Assembly (NCBI GenBank): GCA_002324875.1
Contig: NTJG01000001.1
Location: 186,001-250,000, forward strand
Direction of reading: 5' to 3'
DNA: 64,000 nucleotides
Origin: Lysobacteraceae bacterium NML93-0793
GTDB lineage: Bacteria > Pseudomonadota > Gammaproteobacteria > Xanthomonadales > Xanthomonadaceae
Positions 47,430 to 55,842 of this stretch are shown here, piece after piece (the stretch's first letter is position 1; each line of letters begins with the position of its first letter). The notes beneath the pieces are model-generated. The model did not search any database and was not told where the DNA came from. It worked only from the letters and a program-made list of their open reading frames with translations. Position numbers and translations under genes: made by a program.

Positions 47430-47825
47430 TCAGCCGTAGTAGGCGAGGAACATGTCGACCGCGGCCTCGGCCACGCGGGTCTGCTGCGCGTCGTCGAGCG
47501 GCGGCTGGCCCATCGACAGCTGCGGCCACAGCGCGAAGCTCTTGACCAGGCCCTGCAGCTGCATCGACGCGAACAGGGGATCGTCGGTCTTCAGGCGTCC
47601 GTCGGTCGCGGCGGCGCGCATCCACACCGTCAGGCCCTCCTCGCGGTTGCCCAGGCGCGCGAGCATCTCGCTGGCGAGTTCGGGCGAATGGAGACCGGCC
47701 GCCATCGCCACGCGGGCCACATCGACGAAGGCCGGGTCGCGCAGCAGTGCCAACTTCTGCCGCACCAGCTCCAGCAGCTGCGGGCGCAGGGGTTCGCCCG
47801 CGCGGTAGGCGAGGTCGGGCCCTGC
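47430..47825 (-). pseudogene. TetR-family regulator, C-terminal part only
   Basis: The stop is at 47430. The C-terminal helices read LLELVRQKLALLRDPAFVDVARVAMAAGLHSPELASEML...REEGLTVWMRAAATDGRLKTDDPLFASMQLQGLVKSFALWPQL...MFLAYYG. This is the AefR/TetR_C type of ligand-binding domain. The DNA-binding HTH should lie beyond 47825, but there the sequence changes to the start of the oppositely oriented metallo-hydrolase gene. So the 5' half has been lost. Confidence 0.75.
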
Positions 47826-47888
47826 ACCCGCCATCCGGTCGCCGATTACGCGGCATCGCCGCAGTCCGACGATGGCCGGTTCCACAAC

Positions 47889-48872
47889 GTGCGCGAGCGA
47901 CCGCCGCAGGGACTGGGCAACGGCCTGCGCGTGTTCTGGGACATGCTGTTCAACAAGCCGGCGGGCGCGGCGCCCGCCGCGCCGCTGCCGGTGCTGGCGC
48001 TCACGCGCGCCGACCTCGAGGCCGCGCCGGATCGCAGCCTCTACCGCCTCGGCCACTCGACGCTGCTGCTGAAACTGCGCGGCGGGTTCTGGCTCACCGA
48101 TCCGGTCTTCGCCGAGCGGGCATCGCCGGTGCAATGGGCCGGCCCCAAGCGCTTCCATGCGCCGCCGATCGCGCTCGACGCGCTGCCACCGCTGCGCGGC
48201 GTGCTGCTGTCGCACGACCATGACGATCATCTCGACCGCGCCACGGTGCGGGCGCTGGCCGAGCGTGCCGAGGTGTTCCTCACGCCGCTCGGCGTCGGCG
48301 ACCGCCTGATCAGGTGGGGCGTGCCCGCCGACAAGGTGCACCAGTTCGACTGGTGGCAGGGCACGACGGTCGACGGCCTGCAGTTCACCGCCACGCCCGC
48401 CCAGCACTTTTCCGGCCGTGGCCTGTTCGACAGCGACCGCACGCTGTGGGCCTCGTGGGTGATCGTGGATCCGGCAGCGTCGGCCGATGACGCCGAGCTG
48501 CGCCTGTTCTTCAGTGGCGATACCGGCTACTTCGACGGCTTCGCCGAGATCGGCCGTCGCTTCGGCCCCTTCGACGTGACGATGATCGAGACCGGCGCCT
48601 ACGACCGGCGCTGGGCCTTCGTGCACATGCTGCCGGAGGAAACGGTGCAGGCGCACCAGGATCTCGGCGGCCGCGTGCTGCTGCCGGTGCACAACGGCAC
48701 CTTCGACCTGGCGATGCACGTCTGGACCGATCCCTTCGAGCGCGTGTCGGCGCGCACGGCCGAACTCGGCATTCCGCTGTCGACGCCGAAGATGGGCGAG
48801 CGTGTCGATCTCGCCGCGCCGCAGCCGACATCGGCCTGGTGGCGCGAGATGCCGGTGCCCGCGGCGGACTGA
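47889..48872 (+). CDS. MBL-fold metal-dependent hydrolase (NAPE-PLD/UlaG-like)
   Basis: The metallo-beta-lactamase signature is HDHDDHLD, after GHSTLLLKLRGGFWLTDPVFAERASPVQW, with FFSGDTGYFDGFAEIG and LLPVHNGTFDLAMHVWTDPFER further on. The N-acyl-phosphatidylethanolamine phospholipase D-like group fits (PVQWAGPKRFHAPP). GTG 47889 is used as start, but the preceding codons (ADYAASPQSDDGRFHN) resemble the family's own N-terminus (PVSDHFDGRRFHN). The true start has therefore probably been deleted along with the TetR 5' half. Expression as it stands is doubtful. Confidence 0.8.
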   Translation: MRERPPQGLGNGLRVFWDMLFNKPAGAAPAAPLPVLALTRADLEAAPDRSLYRLGHSTLLLKLRGGFWLTDPVFAERASPVQWAGPKRFHAPPIALDALPPLRGVLLSHDHDDHLDRATVRALAERAEVFLTPLGVGDRLIRWGVPADKVHQFDWWQGTTVDGLQFTATPAQHFSGRGLFDSDRTLWASWVIVDPAASADDAELRLFFSGDTGYFDGFAEIGRRFGPFDVTMIETGAYDRRWAFVHMLPEETVQAHQDLGGRVLLPVHNGTFDLAMHVWTDPFERVSARTAELGIPLSTPKMGERVDLAAPQPTSAWWREMPVPAAD

Positions 48873-49112
48873 AGACACGGGCGAGGGTGCGTCTTCGTGG
48901 ACACGGCGCGTCAGGCGGACGCCGGCTGCACGATGGCCGAGGCCGGATCAACGCAGTCGACGCCCAGGGCGTGAACTCCGCCGCCGTGGGCAGGACGTCG
49001 CGGCGGCAAACGCCGATCGAGGCGCAGATGCGGGCCGGCATCGACGACGCGCGTGCCTGCGCCGGCGGCCATCGTCGCATCACGTGAACCGGGCGCGTCT
49101 GCACGCGGTGTG

Positions 49113-49955
49113 TCAGCGCTTGACGGCCAGTACGCCGTCGAGCGCGAGTTCGGTCTTCAGGCCGGATGCGGACAGGCGACGCGCGACCTCGCGCGGCACG
49201 TCGCGTCCGCTGGTCAGCCGGTTCGGCGCGCCGGTGTAATGGAACAGGCGCCCGCCGCGGCGCAGCACGCGTGCGAGATGGTCGTAGAACACCTGCGAAT
49301 ACAGCTCGCCGGCGATGCCGAAGCGCGGCGGATCGTGCAGCACCGCATCGACACTGGCATCGGCGATGCCGACGATGGCCTGGGAAATATCCGCATGCGT
49401 CAGCTGCAGGCGGCCGGCGGTTTCGGTTGCATCCGGATCCGGCGACCAGGGGTTGAGCGTGCGCAGCCACAGCACGTCTTCGTTCTTCTCGAACGAGCGG
49501 ATCTGCGCCACGCCCGCCTCCAGGCAGCACGCCGCGAAATAGCCGAGGCCGCCGCAGGTATCGAGCACCACCTTGCCGCGCGGGGCCACCAGCGCGACCT
49601 TCTGCCGGGCGTCCTCGATCGGCGAAATGCGCGCCGACACCAGCATCTTGATGCCGTCGATCTCGAACGTCGGCGGGCCCCAGCCGGTCGGCACCAGCTT
49701 GATCAGCGAGCGGCCGAAGCGCGACACCGCGGCCCAGTCGTCCCCGTCCGGCACGTAGAGCGTGCGGTCCTTGAGCGTGCCCGGCCATGCATGGGCGCGG
49801 CCGCGCCACACCCAGTGCGCGTCGCCGAGCGCGACGGTGTCGACGCGGCGCCCCAGATCCAGCGAGCCGCTCCACGTGCCGGCGCCGGCGCGGTGCGCCG
49901 CGCGCATCGCCTCGGCGATCTCACGGGTAAGCAGGGGATCGGTGGCGTGGGGCAT
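49113..49955 (-). CDS. SAM-dependent methyltransferase with DPPR motif
   Basis: 280 residues from ATG 49955 (MPHATDPLLTREIAEAMRAA). An N-terminal beta domain (RTLYVPDGDDWAAVSRFGRSLIKLVPTGWGPPTFEIDGIKM) precedes the Rossmann methyltransferase core. Motif I is VVLDTCGGLGYFAAC, with IRSFEKNEDVLWL holding the acidic ribose-binding residue. Motif IV is VDAVLHDPPRFG, the (D/N)PP(Y/R) kind used by enzymes that methylate planar nitrogens or RNA. Substrate unknown. Confidence 0.82.
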   Translation of the reverse strand: MPHATDPLLTREIAEAMRAAHRAGAGTWSGSLDLGRRVDTVALGDAHWVWRGRAHAWPGTLKDRTLYVPDGDDWAAVSRFGRSLIKLVPTGWGPPTFEIDGIKMLVSARISPIEDARQKVALVAPRGKVVLDTCGGLGYFAACCLEAGVAQIRSFEKNEDVLWLRTLNPWSPDPDATETAGRLQLTHADISQAIVGIADASVDAVLHDPPRFGIAGELYSQVFYDHLARVLRRGGRLFHYTGAPNRLTSGRDVPREVARRLSASGLKTELALDGVLAVKR

Positions 49956-50079
49956 CGCAGGGCCGGGCGAGGAACGGGCGGGCATCGTAACCGCTCGCCC
50001 TCTGCCCTCTGTGCGGGCGCCCGCGCTTCGAGGAGAATCGGCGCTCCGGACGGATCCCGTCCTTGTCGGATGTCGTCAC

Positions 50080-51174
50080 ATGCGTGTTGCCGCGATCACC
50101 CTGGCGGTATCGGCCGGGCTGTTGCTGTCGGGATGTGGGCCGGGCGGTTCGGGGGCCGAGGAAGACGCGGGCGCGGCGACGGTCGCGAAGGCCGAGCCGG
50201 GCGCCACGGCGCTGGCTATCGATGGCGACGTCGCCGGCGAGATCACCTCGTCGAGCGGCCTCAACTACAGCGACGGCAGCCGTTACCAGCGGTTCTCCCT
50301 GCCGTTGACCGAAGGCCAGGCCGTGTCGCTGACGCTGGAGGGCCCGCTCACCGGCACGCTGGCGGTGTTCAACGGCGACCAGATGATCGCGAACGGTGAG
50401 GGCCCGAACCTGGCGTTCCGCGCGACGACGGCCGGCGACTATCTGGTCGCGGTCAGCGGCCGCGGGGCCAGTGCCTACGGGCCGTTCCGGCTCGGCGCCA
50501 AGACCATCGCGGCCTACGACGGCAGTCCGCTGGCGGGCGAGGGCGAGGTGATGGACTGGCTCACCGGGCGCGCGCAGGACTACACGCTGCAGGTCGAACG
50601 CGCAGGCCTGTACACGATCACGCTGGCCTCGTCGGCCTTCGATCCGGTGCTGCGCGTGCGCGGCCCCGGGGTGGAGGCGGAAAACGACGACGGCGGCAGC
50701 GGCACCGATTCGCTGCTGCGTCTGTATCTCGAGCCCGGCACCTACACCATGAACGTCGCGGCGCTGCAGGGCGAGGGCCGCGGCGATTTCAATCTGGCCG
50801 TGCGTCATGCGCCGCTGCCCGGTGGCATGGTCACCACCGACGGCACTGCGCTGGTGTCCGGGCGGGTCGCCGTGGCGCGCGTGGAGGGCGGCAGCGGGCG
50901 TCGCTTCGTGCTCGATGTGCCGCGTGATGCGCAGGTGACCATCGATGCACGCTCCGGGGACTTCGATACCGTGCTCCACGTCGACGGTCCGGGCGGCACC
51001 TTCGAGGATGACGACGGCGGCTCGGGTACCGACTCGCGCCTGTCGGCCCGCCTCGTCGCCGGCCGTTACACCGTGCGCGTCGAGAGCCTGGGCGGCGGTT
51101 CGGGCATGTTCGAGGTCGAGACCCGCATCGACGGCGTGGACGCGCCGGTCGCGGACGCCGTGACCGCGCCCTGA
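50080..51174 (+). CDS. lipoprotein with PPC-type beta repeats
   Basis: 364 residues from ATG 50080 with lipobox LLLSGC. Three tandem beta-sandwich units of the bacterial pre-peptidase C-terminal (PPC) kind follow. Two of them share the Ca-binding-like signature NDDGGSGTDS / DDDGGSGTDS followed by 'L...L.(P/A)G.Y(T)..V'. No catalytic domain is attached, so it probably acts as a surface or periplasmic adhesin or binding protein. Function unknown. Confidence 0.85.
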   Translation: MRVAAITLAVSAGLLLSGCGPGGSGAEEDAGAATVAKAEPGATALAIDGDVAGEITSSSGLNYSDGSRYQRFSLPLTEGQAVSLTLEGPLTGTLAVFNGDQMIANGEGPNLAFRATTAGDYLVAVSGRGASAYGPFRLGAKTIAAYDGSPLAGEGEVMDWLTGRAQDYTLQVERAGLYTITLASSAFDPVLRVRGPGVEAENDDGGSGTDSLLRLYLEPGTYTMNVAALQGEGRGDFNLAVRHAPLPGGMVTTDGTALVSGRVAVARVEGGSGRRFVLDVPRDAQVTIDARSGDFDTVLHVDGPGGTFEDDDGGSGTDSRLSARLVAGRYTVRVESLGGGSGMFEVETRIDGVDAPVADAVTAP

Positions 51175-51429
51175 ACCCCGTTTGGCGTCGCGCGTCACCG
51201 CGCATGTGGTCGCGCGTTACGACCGGGTTTTCGGGCACCGGTTCCTCATGGCCGTAAACCGGACTTGAACGCGCGCGCCGTCGTGGCGTACAGCGCGCGT
51301 GAAGGTTTGTGTGCGCTTCAGGCTCGAACGTCTCTACTGCGGCCCGCGACGCCGCCTTGGCGTTGCGGAATTTCCCCCGCAGACGCGCGCTCCACCGCCG
51401 CGCCCAAGACCAAGAAAGGAAGGCCCCCG

Positions 51430-52140
51430 ATGAAGAAGCTTCTGATTCCCGCCGCGATCGCGGCCGCCGTGTGTGCTCCGACCGCGTTCGCCCAGAGCAT
51501 GGGTGGCGACACCTACCGTCCCGACCTGCAGACCGGTCAGGGCAACGCGTTCGTGGCCGGTAACGTCGGCCGCACCGACGGCGGCACGGCCGGTCGCTTC
51601 GGCACCGGTGACTTCAACGTGTTCGAGAGCCGCGACGGCCGCAAGACCGGCTACGGCCTGGTGGCGGGTTACCGCTGGAAGGTCGCGCCGAGCTTCGGCA
51701 TCGGTGTCGAAGGCGGCTACACCGATCTCGGCAACATCGAGATCCGCAACATCGACAGCAGCGCCGACGTGAACCAGCGTGCAGACCGGAATGCGCTGCG
51801 CGGCTGGCAGGTCGGCGGCAACGCGCGCTGGCACGTCACGCCGGCGTGGTACGTGAGCGGCCGTGGCGGCTACTTCCGCGCCTCGGACAACAACGTCGAC
51901 TACTACAACTCGCTGGGCCAGAACCTGGGCCTCGAGAGCGGTGGCAGCGACGGCCGCAACAGCTGGTACGCCGGCGTCGGCACCGGCTGGAACGCGACCG
52001 AGAACTTCAGCGTCGGTGTGCACTACGACTACTACCGCGCGAAGGCCGGTGACGTGCGTGATCCGGTCTCGGGCGCGCGCTTCGACGGCCCCAAGCGCTC
52101 CACCGCGCTGCTCGGCCTGACGGCCGAATACGCGTTCTGA
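51430..52140 (+). CDS. outer-membrane beta-barrel protein
   Basis: 236 residues from ATG 51430 with AAAGGAAGG 7 nt upstream, an excellent ribosome site. Signal peptide KKLLIPAAIAAAVCAPTAFA|Q. The mature protein has alternating strands ending in aromatic residues (YGLVAGYRWKVAPSFGIGVEGGYTDL...YVSGRGGYFRASDNN...SWYAGVGTGWNATENFSVGVHYDYY) and a C-terminal strand ending LTAEYAF, the Phe recognised by BAM. Eight-stranded OmpX/OmpA-like porin. A hairpin terminator follows. Confidence 0.93.
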   Translation: MKKLLIPAAIAAAVCAPTAFAQSMGGDTYRPDLQTGQGNAFVAGNVGRTDGGTAGRFGTGDFNVFESRDGRKTGYGLVAGYRWKVAPSFGIGVEGGYTDLGNIEIRNIDSSADVNQRADRNALRGWQVGGNARWHVTPAWYVSGRGGYFRASDNNVDYYNSLGQNLGLESGGSDGRNSWYAGVGTGWNATENFSVGVHYDYYRAKAGDVRDPVSGARFDGPKRSTALLGLTAEYAF

Positions 52141-52185
52141 GTATGGCCCCGGCGCCGCGTGCGCCGGGACTTTGCGCTGCACCTC

Positions 52186-52219
52186 ACGAACAAGGGCGCC
52201 CTCGGGCGCCCTTGTTCGT
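52186..52219 (+). terminator. hairpin terminator after the barrel gene
   Basis: Perfect 14-bp stem ACGAACAAGGGCGC/GCGCCCTTGTTCGT around a 6-nt loop. There is no T-run, so termination may need help or the hairpin may protect the 3' end. Bidirectional use is possible because the next gene points the other way. Confidence 0.75.
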
Positions 52220-52273
52220 TCCCGCGCGATGGAATCGCGCGTGCGCCGCGCGTCCCGATATCGCGTCAGCCTG

Positions 52274-52579
52274 TCAGGCAGCGGTGGCGGTGAGCATCCG
52301 GGCGCCGGTGGGCGTCTCGCGCGCGCTGTCGGTCATGGCATCGGTGATGCGGGTGACCGTGGCGGGCTCGACGCCGAGATGACGCGCGAGATCGCGTTCG
52401 TAGCTGCCGTCCGCATTGCGGATGCGCAGCACGCCGTCGGCGCCGACCAGTTCACGCACGTGGCCGCCCTCGGTGGCTTCGCGCCGGCTCAGGAAGGCGC
52501 GCACCACGCGCCCGGACGCATCGTGCCGGAGCACCCACAGGCACTGCGGCATGTCGTATTCGAGGGTGTAACTGTCCAC
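52274..52579 (-). CDS. small protein of unknown function
   Basis: 101 residues from GTG 52579, chosen because GGAGGAG stands 6-8 nt upstream. Sequence VDSYTLEYDMPQCLWVLRHDASGRVVRAFLSRREATEGGHVRELV..., with a C-terminal helix-turn-helix-like GSYERDLARHLGVEPATVTRITDAM. The latter fits an HTH recognition helix, so a DNA-binding role is possible but unproven. Confidence 0.6.
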   Translation of the reverse strand: MDSYTLEYDMPQCLWVLRHDASGRVVRAFLSRREATEGGHVRELVGADGVLRIRNADGSYERDLARHLGVEPATVTRITDAMTDSARETPTGARMLTATAA

Positions 52580-52751
52580 GGGGCGCTCCTCCGGTTGGGG
52601 GTGGCGCGAGTCTGGACACGCCGGCATCGGCGGCGCGTGAACCGCATCGGGCGCCGGCGTGCAGGGATTGCAGCGCCCACGTCGGCAGCGCACGTCGATC
52701 CCTGTGCCGGGGCACGCGCTGTCCGCACGCCACGACGTGGCCACCGTGCGC

Positions 52752-53456
52752 TCATTCGATCAGATCGACCTGGAGCACGGCGGTCTCGCCGAGTAGGCCG
52801 AAATGCCCGGTCGCGCGGGTGTAGCTGGCGTTCTCGCCGGCGATCTGCGAGCTGTGGATGCCGCCGACGGTGCAGATCCCGGTCGCACACACCACCTGGT
52901 CGATCCACGACTTGATCGACACCGTGCGCAGCCCCAGCGGCTGCCCCTGCAGCCGGGTCAGCAACGGACTGTTGACCGCCAGGCCCTGCGCGCCGCAGGT
53001 CGAGGTGGCGACATTGAACGGGTAGGTGCCGCAGGACCACAGTCCGCGCGTGGCGCCGGCGATGCCGACGAATGTGTGCACATCGCCGGCGAGGCGGTAA
53101 TCGACGATCTGCTTCGCCGCGAGGGTCACGCCCATCGAGTGCGCGATCACGTCGATGCGACCGGTGCACGAGCGCGCGATCGCCTCGACCAGCGCATCGC
53201 GCACCGGGATTTCCTCGCTGCCGCTGTGATCGTTGCAGGCCGCGCAGCTGCGGCTGCCCCAGGCCGGGCGCAGGATCTCCGCGTCGGCCCAGCCGCGGGC
53301 CCGCAGCTCGACGTAGGTCGCGTCGAACTGCGCAGGGGTACCCGTATTGCCGTGGACGAGCACGACCGCGTCACGGCAGGCGCCGTGGGCGCCGACGGCC
53401 GCCACGGCCAGAACGAATGCGAGCGCGGCACGCATGCCGCAACGGAACAGACCCAT
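52752..53456 (-). CDS. secreted lipase/esterase (alpha/beta hydrolase)
   Basis: 234 residues from ATG 53456. Signal peptide (RCGMRAALAFVLAVAAVGAHGA), then VVLVHGNTGTPAQFD (oxyanion), DVIAHSMGVTLAAKQ (nucleophile Ser in HSMG), SWIDQVVCATG (Asp) and the final His in ATGHFGLL. Cys pairs (SCAACND, STCGAQ, VCATGIC) suggest periplasmic disulphides. The type is the lipase class 2/EstB-like triacylglycerol lipases. Convergent with the barrel gene across one small ORF. Confidence 0.88.
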   Translation of the reverse strand: MGLFRCGMRAALAFVLAVAAVGAHGACRDAVVLVHGNTGTPAQFDATYVELRARGWADAEILRPAWGSRSCAACNDHSGSEEIPVRDALVEAIARSCTGRIDVIAHSMGVTLAAKQIVDYRLAGDVHTFVGIAGATRGLWSCGTYPFNVATSTCGAQGLAVNSPLLTRLQGQPLGLRTVSIKSWIDQVVCATGICTVGGIHSSQIAGENASYTRATGHFGLLGETAVLQVDLIE

Positions 53457-53640
53457 GATGTCCTCCCCGGCCCCGATCGGGGCCGCACGTGATGGCGCGC
53501 CCGGACGGGCGCGTCACCGGCACGTGGTGGGGGACAGCGGCCGGTGGCGACATCGCAACAGCCGCGCGCGCATCGTGCGATTGGCCCAATGGCCATCCGT
53601 GACCGGCATCACGCCACCCGGCGCGGCGCGCGGCGCGAGC

Positions 53641-54420
53641 TCAGGGGGCCAGCCCCACCCAGACCTGCATCCCGACCGTGGTCAGACCGCCGTGATTGGT
53701 GAGGAAGGCCACGTCGGCGGCATCGCGGCCGGTGGCCACGACGATGCGACCGCCACGTGGCCGATCCTGGGTGGGGTCGAAGGGGTACCAGCGGCCGTCG
53801 AGCCAGACTTCGAACCACGCGTGCAGATCCATCGGCTCGAGCTGGTACAGATAGCCCACCACCATCCGCGCCGGCAGCCGCAGGGCACGGCACAACGCGA
53901 TGCCGACATGGGCGTAATCGCACACGCCGGCGCCGTGGCGCATCGTCTCCAGTGCATCCGTGCTGGCATTGCTCTCGCCGTAGCGACAGGTGATGTGCGA
54001 GCGGATCCAGTCGCAGATCGCGTCCACCTGCGCGGCGCCGGGTGCGGCGTCGCCGACGATGCCGGGCACGTCGTCGAACAGGCGGTCGGACGGACAGTAG
54101 CGGCTGGGCAGCAGGAACTGCACGGTGTCGTGCGGCAGCAGAGCCGGCGGCGGCGCCGGAGCGGTGCCGGCGAGCGGGATGTCCGCATCGGTCTCGACCT
54201 CGATCTCGGCGCGCAGCGTCATCCGGCCCCGTGGCACGACGAAGCGCTGGCAGACGTTGCCGAACGTGTCGATGGATTCATCGGGCCGCGCCTGCGGCGT
54301 GAATCGCCACGATTCACTGACCAGCCACTGCAGCGCATTGCTGCGCGGACGCAGCATCGCCACCACGGCGCAGTCGTCCTCCGCTTCCATCACGATCTCG
54401 CAACCGGCCTGCAGGCGCAT
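53641..54420 (-). CDS. transglutaminase-like protease-fold protein
   Basis: 259 residues from ATG 54420 (MRLQAGCEIVMEAEDDCAVV). An N-terminal beta domain of the transglutaminase-N type is followed by the papain-like core with the triad visible: Cys in GVCDYAHVG, His in DLHAWFEVW and Asp in WYPFDPTQDRPRGGR. The fold class includes peptidases and cross-linking enzymes; the bacterial members next to alpha-E/circularly permuted ATP-grasp genes are uncharacterised. Those partners are absent here. It may cleave amide bonds in the cytoplasm. Confidence 0.88.
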   Translation of the reverse strand: MRLQAGCEIVMEAEDDCAVVAMLRPRSNALQWLVSESWRFTPQARPDESIDTFGNVCQRFVVPRGRMTLRAEIEVETDADIPLAGTAPAPPPALLPHDTVQFLLPSRYCPSDRLFDDVPGIVGDAAPGAAQVDAICDWIRSHITCRYGESNASTDALETMRHGAGVCDYAHVGIALCRALRLPARMVVGYLYQLEPMDLHAWFEVWLDGRWYPFDPTQDRPRGGRIVVATGRDAADVAFLTNHGGLTTVGMQVWVGLAP

Positions 54421-54568
54421 TGGACGTATCCCGAATGAGGACGCGTGCGTAGACCAGCCCTGCTGTGCAGTGCGTGCACACGACGGACGTCGACGCGGCC
54501 GGGCGTGTCACGACTGCACCACGCGCGCGCGCCTACGGTGGGCCGCCCCGCCCACAGGAACCCCCACG

Positions 54569-55408
54569 ATGAACCAGCCCGCCCAGCAGCAGGATGTCCC
54601 CGGCGTCGAACGCAAGCTCGATCCGCCCGCCGATCACGGTGAGGCGAGCTACCGTGGCAGCGGCCGTCTGCAGGACAAGGTCGCGATCATCACCGGCGGC
54701 GACAGCGGCATCGGACGCGCGGTGGCGCTGGCCTATGCGCGCGAAGGTGCGGACGTGCTGGTGAGCTATCTGAGCGAGGACGAGGACGCGCAGGAAACGC
54801 AGCGCCTGGTCGAATCCGCAGGTCGCCGCTGCGAACTGGTCCCCGGCGACATCGCCGATCCCGCGCACTGCCGCGCGATCGTGCAGAAGACCGTCGATGC
54901 CTTCGGTCGCATCGACATCCTGGTCAACAACGCCGCCTATCAGATGAGCTACGAGTCGCTCGAGGAGATTCCCGACGACAAGTGGGACTACACCTTCCAG
55001 GTCAACGTCGGCGCGATGTTCCACCTGTGCAAGGCCGCCGTGCCGCACATGAAGCCGGGTGCGTCGATCATCAACACCAGCTCCATCAACTCCGACAAAC
55101 CGAAGCAAACGCTGCTGCCGTACGCGGCGACGAAGGGCGCGATCGCCAACTTCAGCGCGGGTCTGGCGCAACTGCTCGCGAGCAAGGGCATCCGCGTGAA
55201 CTCGGTCGCGCCGGGTCCGATCTGGACGCCGCTGATTCCCTCGACGATGCCGCCGGACCAGGTCGCGTCCTTCGGGTCCCAGGTGCCGCTCCAGCGCCCC
55301 GGCCAGCCGGCCGAATGCGCGCCGATCTACGTGCTCCTCGCCTCGGACGAAGCCAGCTACATGAGCGGTGGCCGCTATGCGGTGACCGGCGGCGCGCCGA
55401 TTCTGTGA
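54569..55408 (+). CDS. short-chain dehydrogenase/reductase
   Basis: 279 residues from ATG 54569 with AGGAAC upstream. An extended N-terminus (about 35 residues, PADHGEASYRGSGRLQDK) precedes the Rossmann core: TGGDSGIGRAVALAYAREGAD (TGxxxGIG), then NNAAYQMSYESLEEI. Catalytic Ser/Tyr/Lys are in IINTSSIN and YAATKGAIANF. This is the 'YghA/glucose dehydrogenase-like' SDR group, often stress-induced. The following CsbD gene supports a general-stress association. Confidence 0.94.
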   Translation: MNQPAQQQDVPGVERKLDPPADHGEASYRGSGRLQDKVAIITGGDSGIGRAVALAYAREGADVLVSYLSEDEDAQETQRLVESAGRRCELVPGDIADPAHCRAIVQKTVDAFGRIDILVNNAAYQMSYESLEEIPDDKWDYTFQVNVGAMFHLCKAAVPHMKPGASIINTSSINSDKPKQTLLPYAATKGAIANFSAGLAQLLASKGIRVNSVAPGPIWTPLIPSTMPPDQVASFGSQVPLQRPGQPAECAPIYVLLASDEASYMSGGRYAVTGGAPIL

Positions 55409-55563
55409 GGGCCTCCCTCCGGCTCGACACGGGTGCGCTGTGTGAACCGGACATTGCCGACGCGTCGCTTGATCGCGGCGACGCGTCGAACTTCACTCCT
55501 GCATCTCACGGTGCTGCCTACAACCTTCGACACCCTGCAATCCCCGCAGGCGGAGCGATCACC

Positions 55564-55740
55564 ATGGACAAGAACCGGACCGAAGGCGCGAAGAACCAGA
55601 TCAAGGGCACGGCGAAGGAAGTGACCGGCAAGCTGACCGGCAATACCTCCAAGGAAATCGAGGGCAAGGCCCAGAAGACCGCGGGCAAGGTGCAGAGCGA
55701 AGTGGGCAAGGCCAGCGACGAGATCCGCAAGGGCCGCTGA
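55564..55740 (+). CDS. CsbD-family stress protein
   Basis: 58 residues from ATG 55564. Sequence MDKNRTEGAKNQIKGTAKEV, TGKLTGNTSKEIEGKAQKTA and GKVQSEVGKASDEIRKGR: the repeated 'G.....KGT.K...G' pattern of CsbD. Highly charged, small, helical and probably disordered until bound. Induced by general stress in other bacteria. Likely shares a transcript or regulon with the SDR gene; a TTCG-loop terminator follows 18 nt after the stop. Confidence 0.95.
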   Translation: MDKNRTEGAKNQIKGTAKEVTGKLTGNTSKEIEGKAQKTAGKVQSEVGKASDEIRKGR

Positions 55741-55758
55741 GCGCGATCCGTACGCAGT

Positions 55759-55786
55759 GCAACAGGCGGCTTCGGCCGCCTGTTGC
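55759..55786 (+). terminator. terminator after the CsbD gene
   Basis: Perfect 12-bp stem GCAACAGGCGGC/GCCGCCTGTTGC closed by a TTCG tetraloop, an exceptionally stable hairpin, without a T-run. It faces the dinG gene on the other strand, so it may end both transcripts. Confidence 0.75.
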
Positions 55787-55842
55787 GTGTCAGGGGCGGG
55801 TGCGTGTCGCCTGCGATACCCGGTGGCGGCGTGCGGACGGCC

